The position numbers were made by a program, and so were the translations under genes. Positions 34,493 through 44,004 of a stretch of DNA of 64,000 nucleotides are shown one piece after another. Source of the stretch: Chitinophaga sp. XS-30 (GTDB lineage Bacteria > Bacteroidota > Bacteroidia > Chitinophagales > Chitinophagaceae); the NCBI RefSeq assembly GCF_008086345.1, contig NZ_CP043006.1:1672032-1736031 (forward strand), given 5' to 3'. The notes below the pieces were generated by a model. The model saw nothing but the letters and a program-made list of their open reading frames with translations. It was not told where the DNA came from and did no database searches. Each line of letters opens with the position of its first letter. Position 1 is the stretch's first letter.

Positions 34493-35644
34493 ATGTTTTC
34501 CAGGATAACAATAGCTTTGGTATGCACCTTTTCCCTGTTCCTATGCCAAGATACTTTTGCTCAGATCAGTTCCGATGAAAGGGACGGAAAAGTAAATGCC
34601 ATCAACACAGCTGTACCTTTCCTGCGCATATCCCCCGATGCCAGGAGCGGAGCGATGGGAGACGTGGGCCTTGCGCTTTCACCGGATGCCAACGCTGTTT
34701 ACTGGAACCTCTCCAAACTCCCCTTTGCAGAAAAGAAAGCCGCTATCGCGGTCACCTATACGCCCTGGCTGAAGGAGCTGGTGAACGATGTATTCCTGGC
34801 GCAGGTAGCCGGCTATACGCAGCTGGACGAGAACCAGTCCATCGGTGCTTCCCTGCGGTATTTTTCCCTGGGCGACATTCAGTTTACAGATATGAACCAG
34901 GCGGACAATGGTACTTTCCGCCCGCGCGAGTTCGCGTTTGATGCGGGATATGCCCGCCGGCTGAGCCAAAACTGGTCTATCGGCCTGGCGCTCCGCTATA
35001 TCCATTCCAGCCTGGCTACCGGCCTGAGCGTGGACCAGCAGACCATCCGCCCCGGCCGGGCCGTGGCAGCGGACCTCACTTCCTTTTACACGAAGAATTT
35101 CGAGACCGATAACGGCGTTAACACATTGAGCCTGGGTTTTGCGATGACCAATATCGGTACCAAAATATCTTATACGCAATCCGCCCAGAGAGATTTCCTG
35201 CCCACCAACCTGGGGCTGGGCGCAGCCTACACGATCGGTATCGATGAATATAACAAGTTCACGTTTGCACTGGACATCAACAAGTTGATGGTACCTACGC
35301 CGCAGACCGACAGCACTTACCCGGATAAAAGTGTGCTGGAAGGCCTGTTCTCCTCCTTCGGTGACGCTCCGGGCGGTTTCAAGGAAGAACTGCACGAGCT
35401 GATGTATTCCGTGGGTGGCGAATACTGGTACAATAACCAGTTTGCCGTTCGTGTGGGATACTATAATGAGCATGCCACAAAAGGCAACCGCAAGTACTTT
35501 ACGGCCGGGCTTGGTGTGAAGTATGATATTTTCGGCCTGAACTTCTCTTACCTGGTGCCTTCCGGCGCCGGTATCCAGAGAAATCCGCTGTCTAACACCC
35601 TGCGCTTCACGCTTTCTTTTGATCTGTCGCGGAATGAGGAATAG
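34493..35644 (+). CDS. porV: PorV (LptO), T9SS outer-membrane shuttle protein
   Basis: Outer-membrane beta-barrel of 383 residues that binds T9SS cargo released from SprA and hands it to PorU. A signal peptide (ending SLFLCQDTFAQ) is followed by the conserved PFLRISPDARSGAMGDVGLA stretch, in which Pro-Phe-Leu-Arg-Ile and Asp-Ala-Arg-x-Gly are family markers, then alternating barrel strands. It is the second gene of porU-porV. A hairpin terminator follows. Confidence 0.97.
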   Translation: MFSRITIALVCTFSLFLCQDTFAQISSDERDGKVNAINTAVPFLRISPDARSGAMGDVGLALSPDANAVYWNLSKLPFAEKKAAIAVTYTPWLKELVNDVFLAQVAGYTQLDENQSIGASLRYFSLGDIQFTDMNQADNGTFRPREFAFDAGYARRLSQNWSIGLALRYIHSSLATGLSVDQQTIRPGRAVAADLTSFYTKNFETDNGVNTLSLGFAMTNIGTKISYTQSAQRDFLPTNLGLGAAYTIGIDEYNKFTFALDINKLMVPTPQTDSTYPDKSVLEGLFSSFGDAPGGFKEELHELMYSVGGEYWYNNQFAVRVGYYNEHATKGNRKYFTAGLGVKYDIFGLNFSYLVPSGAGIQRNPLSNTLRFTLSFDLSRNEE

Positions 35645-35676
35645 CACCGTTTCTTTGCCATAAGAAATATACCATT

Positions 35677-35714
35677 AATAAATCCTCCGTAGCTAAGGGG
35701 GATTTATTATTTTA
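35677..35714 (+). terminator. intrinsic terminator after porV
   Basis: Arms AATAAATCCTCC and GGGGGATTTATT (35677-35688 and 35697-35708) with one wobble, followed by ATTTTAG. Confidence 0.85.
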
Positions 35715-35748
35715 GCCCACCGCCGGAAAGGCGCAATTGATTTGGATT

Positions 35749-36231
35749 ATGAGCAAACTAAGGATAGGATTAGGGGTGGATTTCCACCAACTGGTGCCGG
35801 GGCGTGACTTCTGGCTTGGAGGCGTATTGGTGCCGCACCACAAAGGTGCATTGGGGCACAGTGATGCGGACGTATTGTTGCATGCCATTTGCGACGCCAT
35901 GCTGGGGGCCGCCAGCCTGGGAGATATCGGGCTGCACTTCCCGGATACGGACCAGGCATACAAGAATATCGACAGCAAGATACTGCTGGCCCGCTGCCGG
36001 GAGCTGATCGCCGAAAAGGGCTATAGCGTGGTGAATGTGGATGCCTCTCTCTGCCTGCAGGCGCCGAAGATCAAGCCATATGTGCCGCAAATGCAGGAGG
36101 TGATCGCCGCGCATATCGGGGTTACCATAGAAGATGTATCCATCAAGGCCACTACCACCGAGCAACTGGGGTTCGTGGGCCGGGAAGAGGGAGTCGTAGC
36201 CTATGCTACCGTATTGCTCGAAAAGCAGTAA
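35749..36231 (+). CDS. ispF: 2-C-methyl-D-erythritol 2,4-cyclodiphosphate synthase
   Basis: Fifth enzyme of the MEP isoprenoid pathway, 160 residues. Zinc and substrate motifs are all present: GVDFHQL (Asp and His), [24 protein letters not shown], and the C-terminal [13 protein letters not shown]. The start is the ATG at 35749 (MSKLRIGLG); an upstream TTG at 35737 is less likely. Located between porV and dut with no obvious promoter of its own. Confidence 0.97.
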   Translation: MSKLRIGLGVDFHQLVPGRDFWLGGVLVPHHKGALGHSDADVLLHAICDAMLGAASLGDIGLHFPDTDQAYKNIDSKILLARCRELIAEKGYSVVNVDASLCLQAPKIKPYVPQMQEVIAAHIGVTIEDVSIKATTTEQLGFVGREEGVVAYATVLLEKQ

Positions 36232-36250
36232 CCATTTATTTTTTACGTTT

Positions 36251-36258
36251 TACCTTTG
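36251..36258 (+). promoter_or_regulatory. -7 box placed 4 nt before the dut start codon
   Basis: TACCTTTG matches TAnnTTTG exactly and is separated from the ATG at 36263 by four bases, so the transcript is predicted to begin at about the start codon. No -33 TTTG is visible at the normal distance. Confidence 0.5.
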
Positions 36259-36262
36259 TGCA

Positions 36263-36706
36263 ATGGCTGAAATACAAGTTAAGATCATTAATCATTCGGA
36301 TAATCCGATACCCGCATATGCTACGGCTGATGCCGCCGGCATGGACCTTCGCGCCAACCTGGACGGGCCACTGACCCTGCAGCCGATGGAACGCACCCTT
36401 GTGCCCACCGGCCTGTTCATGGAACTGCCGTCAGGTTACGAAGCCCAGATCCGGCCACGCAGCGGCCTCGCCATTAAACAGGGGCTCACGCTGCTGAACA
36501 CCCCTGGCACGATAGATGCAGATTACCGTGGAGAGATCAAGATCATTATGATCAATCTGTCCGGGGAACCGCAGATCATCCGGCATGGGGACCGTATCGC
36601 ACAAATGGTGGTAGCACCGTTCGTACAGGTGACCCTGCATGAAGTGAAGGAACTGAGCGAAACAGAAAGAGGGAGCGGAGGGTTCGGCCATACGGGAAAA
36701 TCCTGA
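36263..36706 (+). CDS. dut: deoxyuridine 5'-triphosphate nucleotidohydrolase (dUTPase)
   Basis: Trimeric dUTPase of 147 residues that hydrolyses dUTP to dUMP and keeps uracil out of DNA. All five family motifs are visible: [36 protein letters not shown], and the C-terminal [11 protein letters not shown]. The ATG at 36263 is chosen over an earlier in-frame one because it gives the normal length. The next gene starts 2 nt after the stop codon, so dut heads a run of envelope genes. Confidence 0.98.
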   Translation: MAEIQVKIINHSDNPIPAYATADAAGMDLRANLDGPLTLQPMERTLVPTGLFMELPSGYEAQIRPRSGLAIKQGLTLLNTPGTIDADYRGEIKIIMINLSGEPQIIRHGDRIAQMVVAPFVQVTLHEVKELSETERGSGGFGHTGKS

Positions 36707-36708
36707 AC

Positions 36709-38448
36709 ATGCGTCACACTATCATCGCCATAACAGCAGGCGCCGCAATGCTGGCGGCAGCATGCGGAAGCAGCAGAAGGATTGCGTCCGTACCGGCTGC
36801 CCTGCAACAGGAGATACTGGAGCAAAGGGCGGACAGCCTCTTTTTTGCAGCCCAGCGCTCCAAAATGCTTGGCGATTATAGAACGGCCATCACGCAGTAT
36901 TCCGATTATATCCGTCTCAACAAGAAGAACGCTACTGTTTTCTATGAACTGAGCCGTCTCTTTACCGAAGTGCGCAATCCCTCTTACGCACTGGGCTTTG
37001 CCCGCCGTGCTGCTTCGATGGACACTTCCAACAAATGGTTCCAGCTGGCGCTTGCGGACGCTTTCACCATGAACGAGATGTTTGACAGCGCCGCCATGGT
37101 GTACGACAAACTGATCCGCCTCAGTCCGCTGGATGAGGATCTGTTGTTCAACAAGGGGATGGCGCTTTCCAAAGGCAAGCATTATGCTGCGGCGCTGACC
37201 GTATTTGATACCCTGGAAAGCAGGGTGGGGGTGGTGGAAGATCTTTCTTACCAGCGGCAGCGCATTTTCATGCACCTTGGTATGGCGGATGAAGCGGCGG
37301 CAGAGGTCAGGAAACTGATCAGCCAGGACCCTGCTGAACTTCGTTACCGGGGCATGCTGGCCGAGATATACGAGTCCGTCGGCCGTCAGGGTGATGCCAG
37401 GAAAGTATATGATACCATCCTGCAGCAGGACCCCTATCATCCCCGCGCGCTGATTGCCATTGCCAACATGGAAAAAAGGAACGGGAATGAACCGAAATAC
37501 CGTGCCTACCTGATCAAGGCATTCAACAATCCGGATTACAGTATAGACGAAAAAATATCCTTTGTATATCCGTACCTCCAGATGCTGGAAACAGATACAA
37601 CAAAGCGGGATGAAGGGTTGCTGCTCACGGGGCTCATTGTGGAATCACATCCGGGTGATGCCAAAGCATACGCCCTCCGGGCGGATATGTTCTCCCAGGG
37701 TGAGATGCCGGACAGCGCGCTGGTGAATTACCGTAAAGCCCTCAGCCTGGATTCCACGCGTTTCAGCGTATGGTACCAGATGATGTGGCTGTATTCCCGT
37801 ACAGATCAGCAGGATTCCCTGCTGCGTGTAAGCGATCACGTTATCGGTATCTTTCCGAAAGAATTTATGGGCTACTATTTTAACGGCCTTGCGAATTATT
37901 TCAAGCAAAGGCATGATGCCGCCATCCGCTCCCTTAACAAGGCATTGTCCATCGGCGGGGAAAGGCGTTTTGTAGCGGATGTATATGCTCTGCTGGGAGA
38001 TACCTATCACGCCACCGGCCTGCACAACAGCAGCGACAGCAGTTATGATATGGTCCTCAGCCTTCGCCCGCGGGACCATCTCGTCATGAACAATTACAGC
38101 TATTACCTTTCCATGCGGGGAGATAAACTGGATAAAGCGGAACAGCTCAGCCGCCGTTCCCTGGAACTGCAGCCCGAAAGTCCAACCTACATGGATACCT
38201 ACGCCTGGATACTGTTCCGGCTTGGAAGATATCGCGAAGCAAAAGAATGGATAGAAAAAGCCCTGCAACATCCGGAGGCACAGCAGGACCCGGATGTGCT
38301 GGAACACTATGGCGACATCCTTTTCAATCTCAATGAAAAGGACCGGGCCGTGGAATACTGGCAGCTGGCCAAAGCCAAAGGCGCTAATTCCATTGGCCTT
38401 GCCAGGAAAATAGCAGAGAAACGTTACATCAAAAGTGTGGACCGCTGA
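36709..38448 (+). CDS. TPR-repeat outer-membrane lipoprotein
   Basis: A 579-residue lipoprotein with lipobox (LAAACGSS, Cys19) and a body of repeated tetratricopeptide helices, for example ALGFARRAASMDTSNKWFQL, ALVNYRKALSLDSTRFSVWY and AKEWIEKALQHPEAQ. TPR proteins assemble other proteins; this one follows dut by 2 nt and is followed by a DUF4292-like lipoprotein and an EnvC-like protein, an arrangement common in Bacteroidota envelopes. Its precise partner is not known. Confidence 0.88.
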   Translation: MRHTIIAITAGAAMLAAACGSSRRIASVPAALQQEILEQRADSLFFAAQRSKMLGDYRTAITQYSDYIRLNKKNATVFYELSRLFTEVRNPSYALGFARRAASMDTSNKWFQLALADAFTMNEMFDSAAMVYDKLIRLSPLDEDLLFNKGMALSKGKHYAAALTVFDTLESRVGVVEDLSYQRQRIFMHLGMADEAAAEVRKLISQDPAELRYRGMLAEIYESVGRQGDARKVYDTILQQDPYHPRALIAIANMEKRNGNEPKYRAYLIKAFNNPDYSIDEKISFVYPYLQMLETDTTKRDEGLLLTGLIVESHPGDAKAYALRADMFSQGEMPDSALVNYRKALSLDSTRFSVWYQMMWLYSRTDQQDSLLRVSDHVIGIFPKEFMGYYFNGLANYFKQRHDAAIRSLNKALSIGGERRFVADVYALLGDTYHATGLHNSSDSSYDMVLSLRPRDHLVMNNYSYYLSMRGDKLDKAEQLSRRSLELQPESPTYMDTYAWILFRLGRYREAKEWIEKALQHPEAQQDPDVLEHYGDILFNLNEKDRAVEYWQLAKAKGANSIGLARKIAEKRYIKSVDR

Positions 38449-38486
38449 GCGAAACGGCCAGGGTAAGCATAAATCATGAGTTCTAA

Positions 38487-39317
38487 ATGAAGCAGAAAAG
38501 AGTACTACAGATTGTTGCATGTTTGGTAAGCCTGGCACTATTCTCCTGCCGATCTACCCGTACCATTACACGCGCAACTTTCCCCTCAGATACTACCGCC
38601 GTGAGCACGGATTCCCTCAGCGGGGAAAAAGAAAGCGCCCTCGCAAGGTCCATTCTCGAAAAAGTGAATGCCAACCGTATGGAATTCAGAACGTTCACCG
38701 CTGAACTGAAAATGGATTATGAGGATGATAAAGGGAAGAAGATGAATAATCTGGGCGTGAATATCCGCATGATGTATGACAGCGTGATCTGGGTAAGGGT
38801 ATCCGGCCCCCTGAATGTGGAAGGCGCCAGGGTGCTCATTACGAAAGACAGCATCAAGATCGTCAATCGCCTGGAAGGCACGGTTACACTCCGCAGCACC
38901 AGCGAGGCACAGGAGCTGCTGAAGCTTGGCACGGATTTCAAAACGTTGCAGGACCTCATCGTCGGCAACCCCGTTTTCCTGTCCGATTCCATCTCCAATA
39001 TTGTTACGACGCAATCCGTTATATCGTTTGCATCCGTTCAGGAAGATGTGACCAGCCTTTTCAACGTCTTTGCGGATGACTACGTGCTGCAGCAATGCAA
39101 GATCACGGAAAAGGACGATGACAGTGATACCCCGCGCACCGGAGAACTGACCTATGGCGATCATAAAACCGTGAATGGCCGCAAGTTCGCCTTTCAGCGC
39201 AGGATATACGCGGAAGACAAGAGCGTGGTGAAAGTTGCGCTGGACTTTAAAAAGGTGGAGTTCGACAATGAACAGACCTTCCCCTTCCCCATTCCCGCCC
39301 GTTATACACGGGAGTAA
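38487..39317 (+). CDS. DUF4292-like lipoprotein (LolA/LolB-like fold)
   Basis: A 276-residue lipoprotein (lipobox LFSC, Cys21). The region 'RTFTAELKMDYEDDKGKKMN' and 'VGNPVFL' are typical of DUF4292, a Bacteroidota family with a lipid-binding, LolB-like fold. A role in lipoprotein or lipid handling at the outer membrane is likely but unproven. It lies between the TPR lipoprotein and the EnvC-like gene in the same direction. Confidence 0.82.
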   Translation: MKQKRVLQIVACLVSLALFSCRSTRTITRATFPSDTTAVSTDSLSGEKESALARSILEKVNANRMEFRTFTAELKMDYEDDKGKKMNNLGVNIRMMYDSVIWVRVSGPLNVEGARVLITKDSIKIVNRLEGTVTLRSTSEAQELLKLGTDFKTLQDLIVGNPVFLSDSISNIVTTQSVISFASVQEDVTSLFNVFADDYVLQQCKITEKDDDSDTPRTGELTYGDHKTVNGRKFAFQRRIYAEDKSVVKVALDFKKVEFDNEQTFPFPIPARYTRE

Positions 39318-39365
39318 GCAATTTCGTAGTATATTTAACGTTATAAAACATCACTAAACATCAAA

Positions 39366-40781
39366 ATGGTGCATTTGAAAAAGTTTATCCCTGTTTTGTT
39401 GCTGATGCTGCTGGCATTGACGCCTGCCGTTCTGAACGCTCAGAACAACCAGCCTACGCGGGAAGAACTGGAGCAGCGGAAAAAGGAACTGCAGAAGGAG
39501 ATGGACGCTGCTCAGGCCATGCTGAATGAAACGAAAAAGTCAAGCAAGGAAAGCCTGGCGCAGTTGCGGGCGCTCCGGAACAAGCTGGACCTGCGCAGCA
39601 GAATGATCCGCAATATCAATGACGAGATCAGGTTAATCAACAGAGATATCAATGCCGCGCTGCAGGATGTGAAAACACTGGAGCGGGACCTGGATACGCT
39701 CAAGCAGCAGTATGCGCAACTGATCGTATCCGCCTACAAGAACCGCAGCTCGTATGCCATGCTCAACTTCATCTTCTCGGCAGACAGCTTCAATGACGCC
39801 ATCAAACGTTATCAGTATCTCAAGCAATACCGGGAATTCCGGAGCCGCCAGGCCGGCAATATCCTGGAAACCCAGGAGCAGCTGAAGCTGAAAGTAAAGA
39901 ACCTGGAAGAGCAGCGGAAGAAACGTTCCTCAACCCTGCTGACCGAGCAGGAGCAACGTACCATCCTGGAGAAGGACAGGAAAGAAAAAGATGAAGTGGT
40001 CTCCAAGTTGAAAGGAAGAGAGAAAGAACTGCTGGCAGACATCAGTCAGAAGAAAAAAGACCAGAAGAAAGTACAGGACGCCATCCGTGCCGTGATCCGC
40101 AAGGAAATTGAAGATGCGCGGAGAAAAGCCGCCGCTGAGGAACTGGCCCGCAAAAAGGCCGCAGAAGCCGAGCGCAAGCGGAGGGAAGAAGAAAGGAGGC
40201 GTGCTATTGCCGCTGCCAACGAAGCAGCAAAGAATAATAATAATGCCACGGCAAACGTAAACATACCGCCACCGGTGGTGGACAAACCGGCGCCCGAGCC
40301 GGAGGAACCGGCCAAACCCACCAGGGTGATCAATGTGCTGGAAGCCACGCCGGAAGCCGTAGCCCTATCGGATAATTTTGAAGCCAACAAAGGAAAGATC
40401 CCCTGGCCCATAGAATCCGGCATCATCCTCAGTTTCTTCGGCAAACAGAAGAATGCGGACATGGAAAGGATCACCGAAGAAAACGACGGCATCCTCTTCG
40501 GCACCAGGCGGGGAGGCAATGTGAAAGCCGTATTTGAAGGAGAGATACGCAGGGTATTCTCGGTACCGGGTGCGGGATATGTGGTGATGATCCGGCACGG
40601 CCAGTACTTTACCAACTATATCGGTCTGCAGAATATCCAGGTGAAATCAGGGGATAAGGTAAGGACCGGGCAGGTGATCGGCACCGCCAGGTCCAATGAA
40701 GATGACAGCGCAGGGGTGGTCGAGCTGCAGATCTATAAAGGGCAGTCGTTGCAGAATACGAACATCTGGATCAAACGGTAA
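39366..40781 (+). CDS. EnvC/NlpD-like amidase activator with coiled coil and degenerate LytM domain
   Basis: Secreted activator of peptidoglycan amidases in cell separation, 471 residues. A signal peptide is followed by a long coiled coil (about residues 30-285, rich in Glu, Lys, Arg and Gln), a Pro-rich linker (about 300-320) and a C-terminal M23/LytM domain. The zinc ligands expected in an active enzyme are missing: the HxxxD site reads NDGILFG and the HxH site reads ELQIYKG. That matches EnvC-type proteins, which regulate rather than cut. Confidence 0.93.
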   Translation: MVHLKKFIPVLLLMLLALTPAVLNAQNNQPTREELEQRKKELQKEMDAAQAMLNETKKSSKESLAQLRALRNKLDLRSRMIRNINDEIRLINRDINAALQDVKTLERDLDTLKQQYAQLIVSAYKNRSSYAMLNFIFSADSFNDAIKRYQYLKQYREFRSRQAGNILETQEQLKLKVKNLEEQRKKRSSTLLTEQEQRTILEKDRKEKDEVVSKLKGREKELLADISQKKKDQKKVQDAIRAVIRKEIEDARRKAAAEELARKKAAEAERKRREEERRRAIAAANEAAKNNNNATANVNIPPPVVDKPAPEPEEPAKPTRVINVLEATPEAVALSDNFEANKGKIPWPIESGIILSFFGKQKNADMERITEENDGILFGTRRGGNVKAVFEGEIRRVFSVPGAGYVVMIRHGQYFTNYIGLQNIQVKSGDKVRTGQVIGTARSNEDDSAGVVELQIYKGQSLQNTNIWIKR

Positions 40782-40800
40782 GAGACACAACAGGATATAA

Positions 40801-40844
40801 AGCAGGAGGGGGTGTATCAATAATCTGATACATCCCCTCCTGCT
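40801..40844 (+). terminator. long-stem terminator after the EnvC-like gene
   Basis: A 19-bp stem (arms 40801-40819 and 40826-40844) with one wobble and a 6-nt loop. No T tract follows on +, but it is the strongest hairpin in the region and probably also limits bshA readthrough on the other strand. Confidence 0.7.
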
Positions 40845-40867
40845 ATGCGGTATTCGATAGTATTCGT

Positions 40868-42046
40868 TTACTTTATCGCGCCAGTGGATTTCCGCTGCAT
40901 GACAGCGGCCGTATGCAGCTGCGCCTGCTGCAATACCATATCATACAGCGCTTCATATTGCGGGATGATATTATCGATATGGAAGCGCAGCGCCTGGTTC
41001 AGCGCGCCTTTGCGGAGACGGGCCAGCAATTGTTCGTCCTGCAATATCCTGATGGCATTGGCGGCCATCGTGTCTACATCCCCTACAGCGCTGCTGTACC
41101 CTGTCTGCCCGTCGATATTGATCTCGGGAAGGCCGCCGGCATTGGAAGAAAGCACCGGTACCTCGGAAGCCATCGCCTCCAGCGCTGCCAGGCCGAAGCT
41201 TTCATACTCGGAAGGCAGCAGGAACAGATCACTGATAGACATCACGTCCTCCAGTTGCTCCTGTTTGCCAACGAAGCGGATATCGTCGCAAAGGCCCAGT
41301 TCCCGGCACATACATTCAATGGCCGGCCTGTCTGGCCCGTCGCCCACCAGCAGAAGCTTTGCCGGTATTGCCTCGCGCACCTTCGCGAACACCTTTACCA
41401 CATCCGGCACCCGCTTTACTTTGCGGAAGTTGGAGACGTGGAGGAGAATCTTTTCCCCCTCCGGCGCAATGGCCTGCCGGAAATGCGGCAGTTCCCGGCG
41501 GCGGAAGCGGCTGGTATCCACGAAATTGTAGATCACCGATATCTCTTTTTCGATGTCGAACGATTTGTAGGTCTCCTCCCGCAGGTTGTTGGACACGGCC
41601 GTGATGGCATCCGATTCATTGATCGAAAATGCCACTACCGGCGCATAGGTCTTATCCCGGCCTACCAGCGTAATATCCGTGCCGTGTAATGTTGTGATGA
41701 ACGGTATATGCTTTCCCTGCTTGGCAACGATCTGTTGTGCCAGGTAGGCAGTGGACGCATGGGGAATGGCATAATGCACATGCAGCAGGTCCAGTTTCTG
41801 GTTCAGTATAACATCTACCATGGTGCTGCTCAGCGCGCTCTCATATGGCGGGAAATCAAAGAGCGGATAAGTGGGCACCTGTACTTCATGATAATAAATA
41901 TTGGCGTGAAACGCGTTTAAGCGAACGGGTTGCTGATAGGTGATGAAATGTACCATATGTCCCTTATCTGCCAGTGCCTTTCCCAGTTCCGTAGCCAGCA
42001 CACCACTACCCCCGTAGGTAGGGTAGCAAACGATTCCTATGCGCAT
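40868..42046 (-). CDS. bshA: N-acetyl-alpha-D-glucosaminyl L-malate synthase BshA
   Basis: Glycosyltransferase of family GT4 and first enzyme of bacillithiol synthesis, joining UDP-GlcNAc to L-malate. Residues 1-392 show the N-terminal Rossmann fold (MRIGIVCYPTYGGSGVLATEL), the UDP-binding ends (VGDGPDR; FLLPSEYESFGLAALEAM) and the C-terminal helix. This specific N-terminus (GIVCYPTYGGSGV) is characteristic of BshA. Its presence indicates that the host uses bacillithiol as a low-molecular-weight thiol. The other bsh genes are not in this window. Confidence 0.95.
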   Translation of the reverse strand: MRIGIVCYPTYGGSGVLATELGKALADKGHMVHFITYQQPVRLNAFHANIYYHEVQVPTYPLFDFPPYESALSSTMVDVILNQKLDLLHVHYAIPHASTAYLAQQIVAKQGKHIPFITTLHGTDITLVGRDKTYAPVVAFSINESDAITAVSNNLREETYKSFDIEKEISVIYNFVDTSRFRRRELPHFRQAIAPEGEKILLHVSNFRKVKRVPDVVKVFAKVREAIPAKLLLVGDGPDRPAIECMCRELGLCDDIRFVGKQEQLEDVMSISDLFLLPSEYESFGLAALEAMASEVPVLSSNAGGLPEINIDGQTGYSSAVGDVDTMAANAIRILQDEQLLARLRKGALNQALRFHIDNIIPQYEALYDMVLQQAQLHTAAVMQRKSTGAIK

Positions 42047-42177
42047 CCGTAAAGTGGATTTTGTGAGACGCTAAGGTAAGTAATTTACCCGCATGACGGT
42101 ATTGCCCTCTGTCATCCCACCTTCATTTGGGGTTGAGTGGCAGATTGATTAGTTTAGCTCAAAATCTATATCGCTAC

Positions 42178-43551
42178 ATGAGAAAGCCGCTTTTAATATG
42201 GATCGCCTGTTGCATGGCCCTGTTCTCCTATGCACAGCAGGGCGATTCCCTGACCATCCGCGGGATCGCAGACGAAATATTAACAAATAGTAAAGCCTAT
42301 GAAAACCTCCGGGTGCTGACCAAGACCATCGGCGGCCGCCTGGCCGGTTCCCCCCAGATGGTCAAAGCCGAGTTATGGGGAGAGGCTGCGCTGCGCGATG
42401 CCGGTGCGGAACGCATCTTCCGGCAGGAATGTATGGTGCCGCACTGGGTGAGGGGTGAAAAGGAGCAGGCCCGCATCATCAGCAACCGCCGGGATTTTAT
42501 TCCGCCCCTCAATGTTATTGCCCTCGGCAATTCCGTAGGCACGGGCCCGGAGGGGGTGACCGCGCCGGTGATGGAAGTACGGTCTTTCGAAGAGCTGGAA
42601 AGGCGGAAAGACGAGGTTAAAGGGAAGATCGTGTTCTACAATTACCCTTTCAACCCGCGGTTTATCAAAACCTTCTATTCCTACGGCGATGCCGTACGCT
42701 ATCGCGGCCAGGGGCCAAGCCGGGCCGCCAGATACGGCGCCGTGGGAGTGATCGTACGGTCCATGACCCATGGTACGGACAATCACCCGCATACCGGCGG
42801 TACCCACTATAACGATTCCTTCCCGAAGATCGCCGCCGTAGCTATCGGTCTGCATGATGCGGAGCGCCTCAGCAAACGGATCGCCGGAGATGCCAGCGCA
42901 AAGGTCTTCCTCCGCACCACCTGCGAAATGCTGCCGGATACCATCGGGCATAACATTATCGGTGAGCTGCGCGGCAGTGAGTTCCCGGACGAATATATCA
43001 CTGTTGGCGCCCATCTCGATTCATGGGATAATTGTGAAGGCGCGCATGATGACGGTGCGGGCTGTGTGCAGTCGATAGAGTTGCTGCGGGCCTTCAAAAA
43101 GCTGGGCATCCGCCCCAAACGCACTATCCGCATTGTATTGTTCGCCAATGAAGAGAACGGCACCCGCGGCGGCCGGAAATATGCGGAGCTGGCGAAAGCC
43201 AATGGGGAGCAGCACCTTTTTGCCCTTGAAAGCGATGCCGGCGGATTTACGCCCAGGGGGTTCATGTTCGAAATGGAAGATGCCCGCCGTGAAAAGGTGA
43301 AGCGCTGGGCGCCGCTGTTCCTGCCTTACGGCATCTATGATTTTGACGAAACCGGCGGCGGAGTGGATATCGGTCCCCTGCACCGCGAACTCGGTACACC
43401 GGTATCTGAACTTTCGCCCGACTCCCAACGTTATTTTGATATCCATCATGCCGCCTCCGATGTTTTCGAAGCCGTTAACAAACGCGAACTGGAGATGGGA
43501 GCAGTGGCCATGAGCGCATTGATATACCTGATTGACAAATACGGTTTATAG
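42178..43551 (+). CDS. secreted M28-family aminopeptidase (zinc)
   Basis: Secreted metallopeptidase of 457 residues with a signal peptide (MRKPLLIWIACCMALFSYAQ). The M28 zinc-site residues are visible in order: GAHLDSW (His, Asp), GAHDDGAGC (Asp), FANEENGTRGG (Glu), ESDAGGF (Asp) and HHAASDVFE (His). A protease-associated-like insert lies around residues 130-230. Start at 42178 opens directly into the signal peptide. Substrate peptides unknown; a small membrane-anchored gene starts 7 nt later. Confidence 0.92.
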   Translation: MRKPLLIWIACCMALFSYAQQGDSLTIRGIADEILTNSKAYENLRVLTKTIGGRLAGSPQMVKAELWGEAALRDAGAERIFRQECMVPHWVRGEKEQARIISNRRDFIPPLNVIALGNSVGTGPEGVTAPVMEVRSFEELERRKDEVKGKIVFYNYPFNPRFIKTFYSYGDAVRYRGQGPSRAARYGAVGVIVRSMTHGTDNHPHTGGTHYNDSFPKIAAVAIGLHDAERLSKRIAGDASAKVFLRTTCEMLPDTIGHNIIGELRGSEFPDEYITVGAHLDSWDNCEGAHDDGAGCVQSIELLRAFKKLGIRPKRTIRIVLFANEENGTRGGRKYAELAKANGEQHLFALESDAGGFTPRGFMFEMEDARREKVKRWAPLFLPYGIYDFDETGGGVDIGPLHRELGTPVSELSPDSQRYFDIHHAASDVFEAVNKRELEMGAVAMSALIYLIDKYGL

Positions 43552-43558
43552 CACTATT

Positions 43559-43954
43559 ATGAGAAGATTCGTATTCATTGTTGTCTTCATTCTCATCGCC
43601 ATTTTCGGCATATTTTTCCTGTACCGCTATTACTTCGTCTTCGGCCGGGGTGCAAAGGCCGGTGAGCTGAACTTCTTTGTACAGAAAGGCTACGTCTGGA
43701 AAACATATGAAGGGAGGCTGATACAGACCGGCTTCAAGCCGCAGAACCTCGGCGGCGTACAGTCCAACGAGTTCGAGTTTTCCGTTACCGATGAAAAGGT
43801 AGCGCAGCAGCTGATGAGCAGCAGCGGAAAGGTCCTGGAGCTGCATTACAAGGAATACCTCGGTGCGCTGCCCTGGCGCGGCATGAGCACTTTCATTGTG
43901 GACAGCATCATTTCCGTGACCGATCCGGCAACGGGGAAGAGAGTGGCCTTTTAG
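43559..43954 (+). CDS. conserved membrane-anchored hypothetical protein
   Basis: A 131-residue protein with one N-terminal membrane segment (MRRFVFIVVFILIAIFGIFF) and a small soluble domain facing outwards, 'GYVWKTYEGRLIQTGFKPQNL' to the C-terminus. No motif recognised. Similar short Bacteroidota proteins are sometimes labelled 6-phosphogluconate dehydrogenase, which has no support here. It follows the M28 peptidase by 7 nt and may be co-expressed. Confidence 0.72.
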   Translation: MRRFVFIVVFILIAIFGIFFLYRYYFVFGRGAKAGELNFFVQKGYVWKTYEGRLIQTGFKPQNLGGVQSNEFEFSVTDEKVAQQLMSSSGKVLELHYKEYLGALPWRGMSTFIVDSIISVTDPATGKRVAF

Positions 43955-44004
43955 CCCGCGGAAAGCGTCCCGCGGCCATGGTTGCATACGGGCCAGTGCG
44001 GAAT

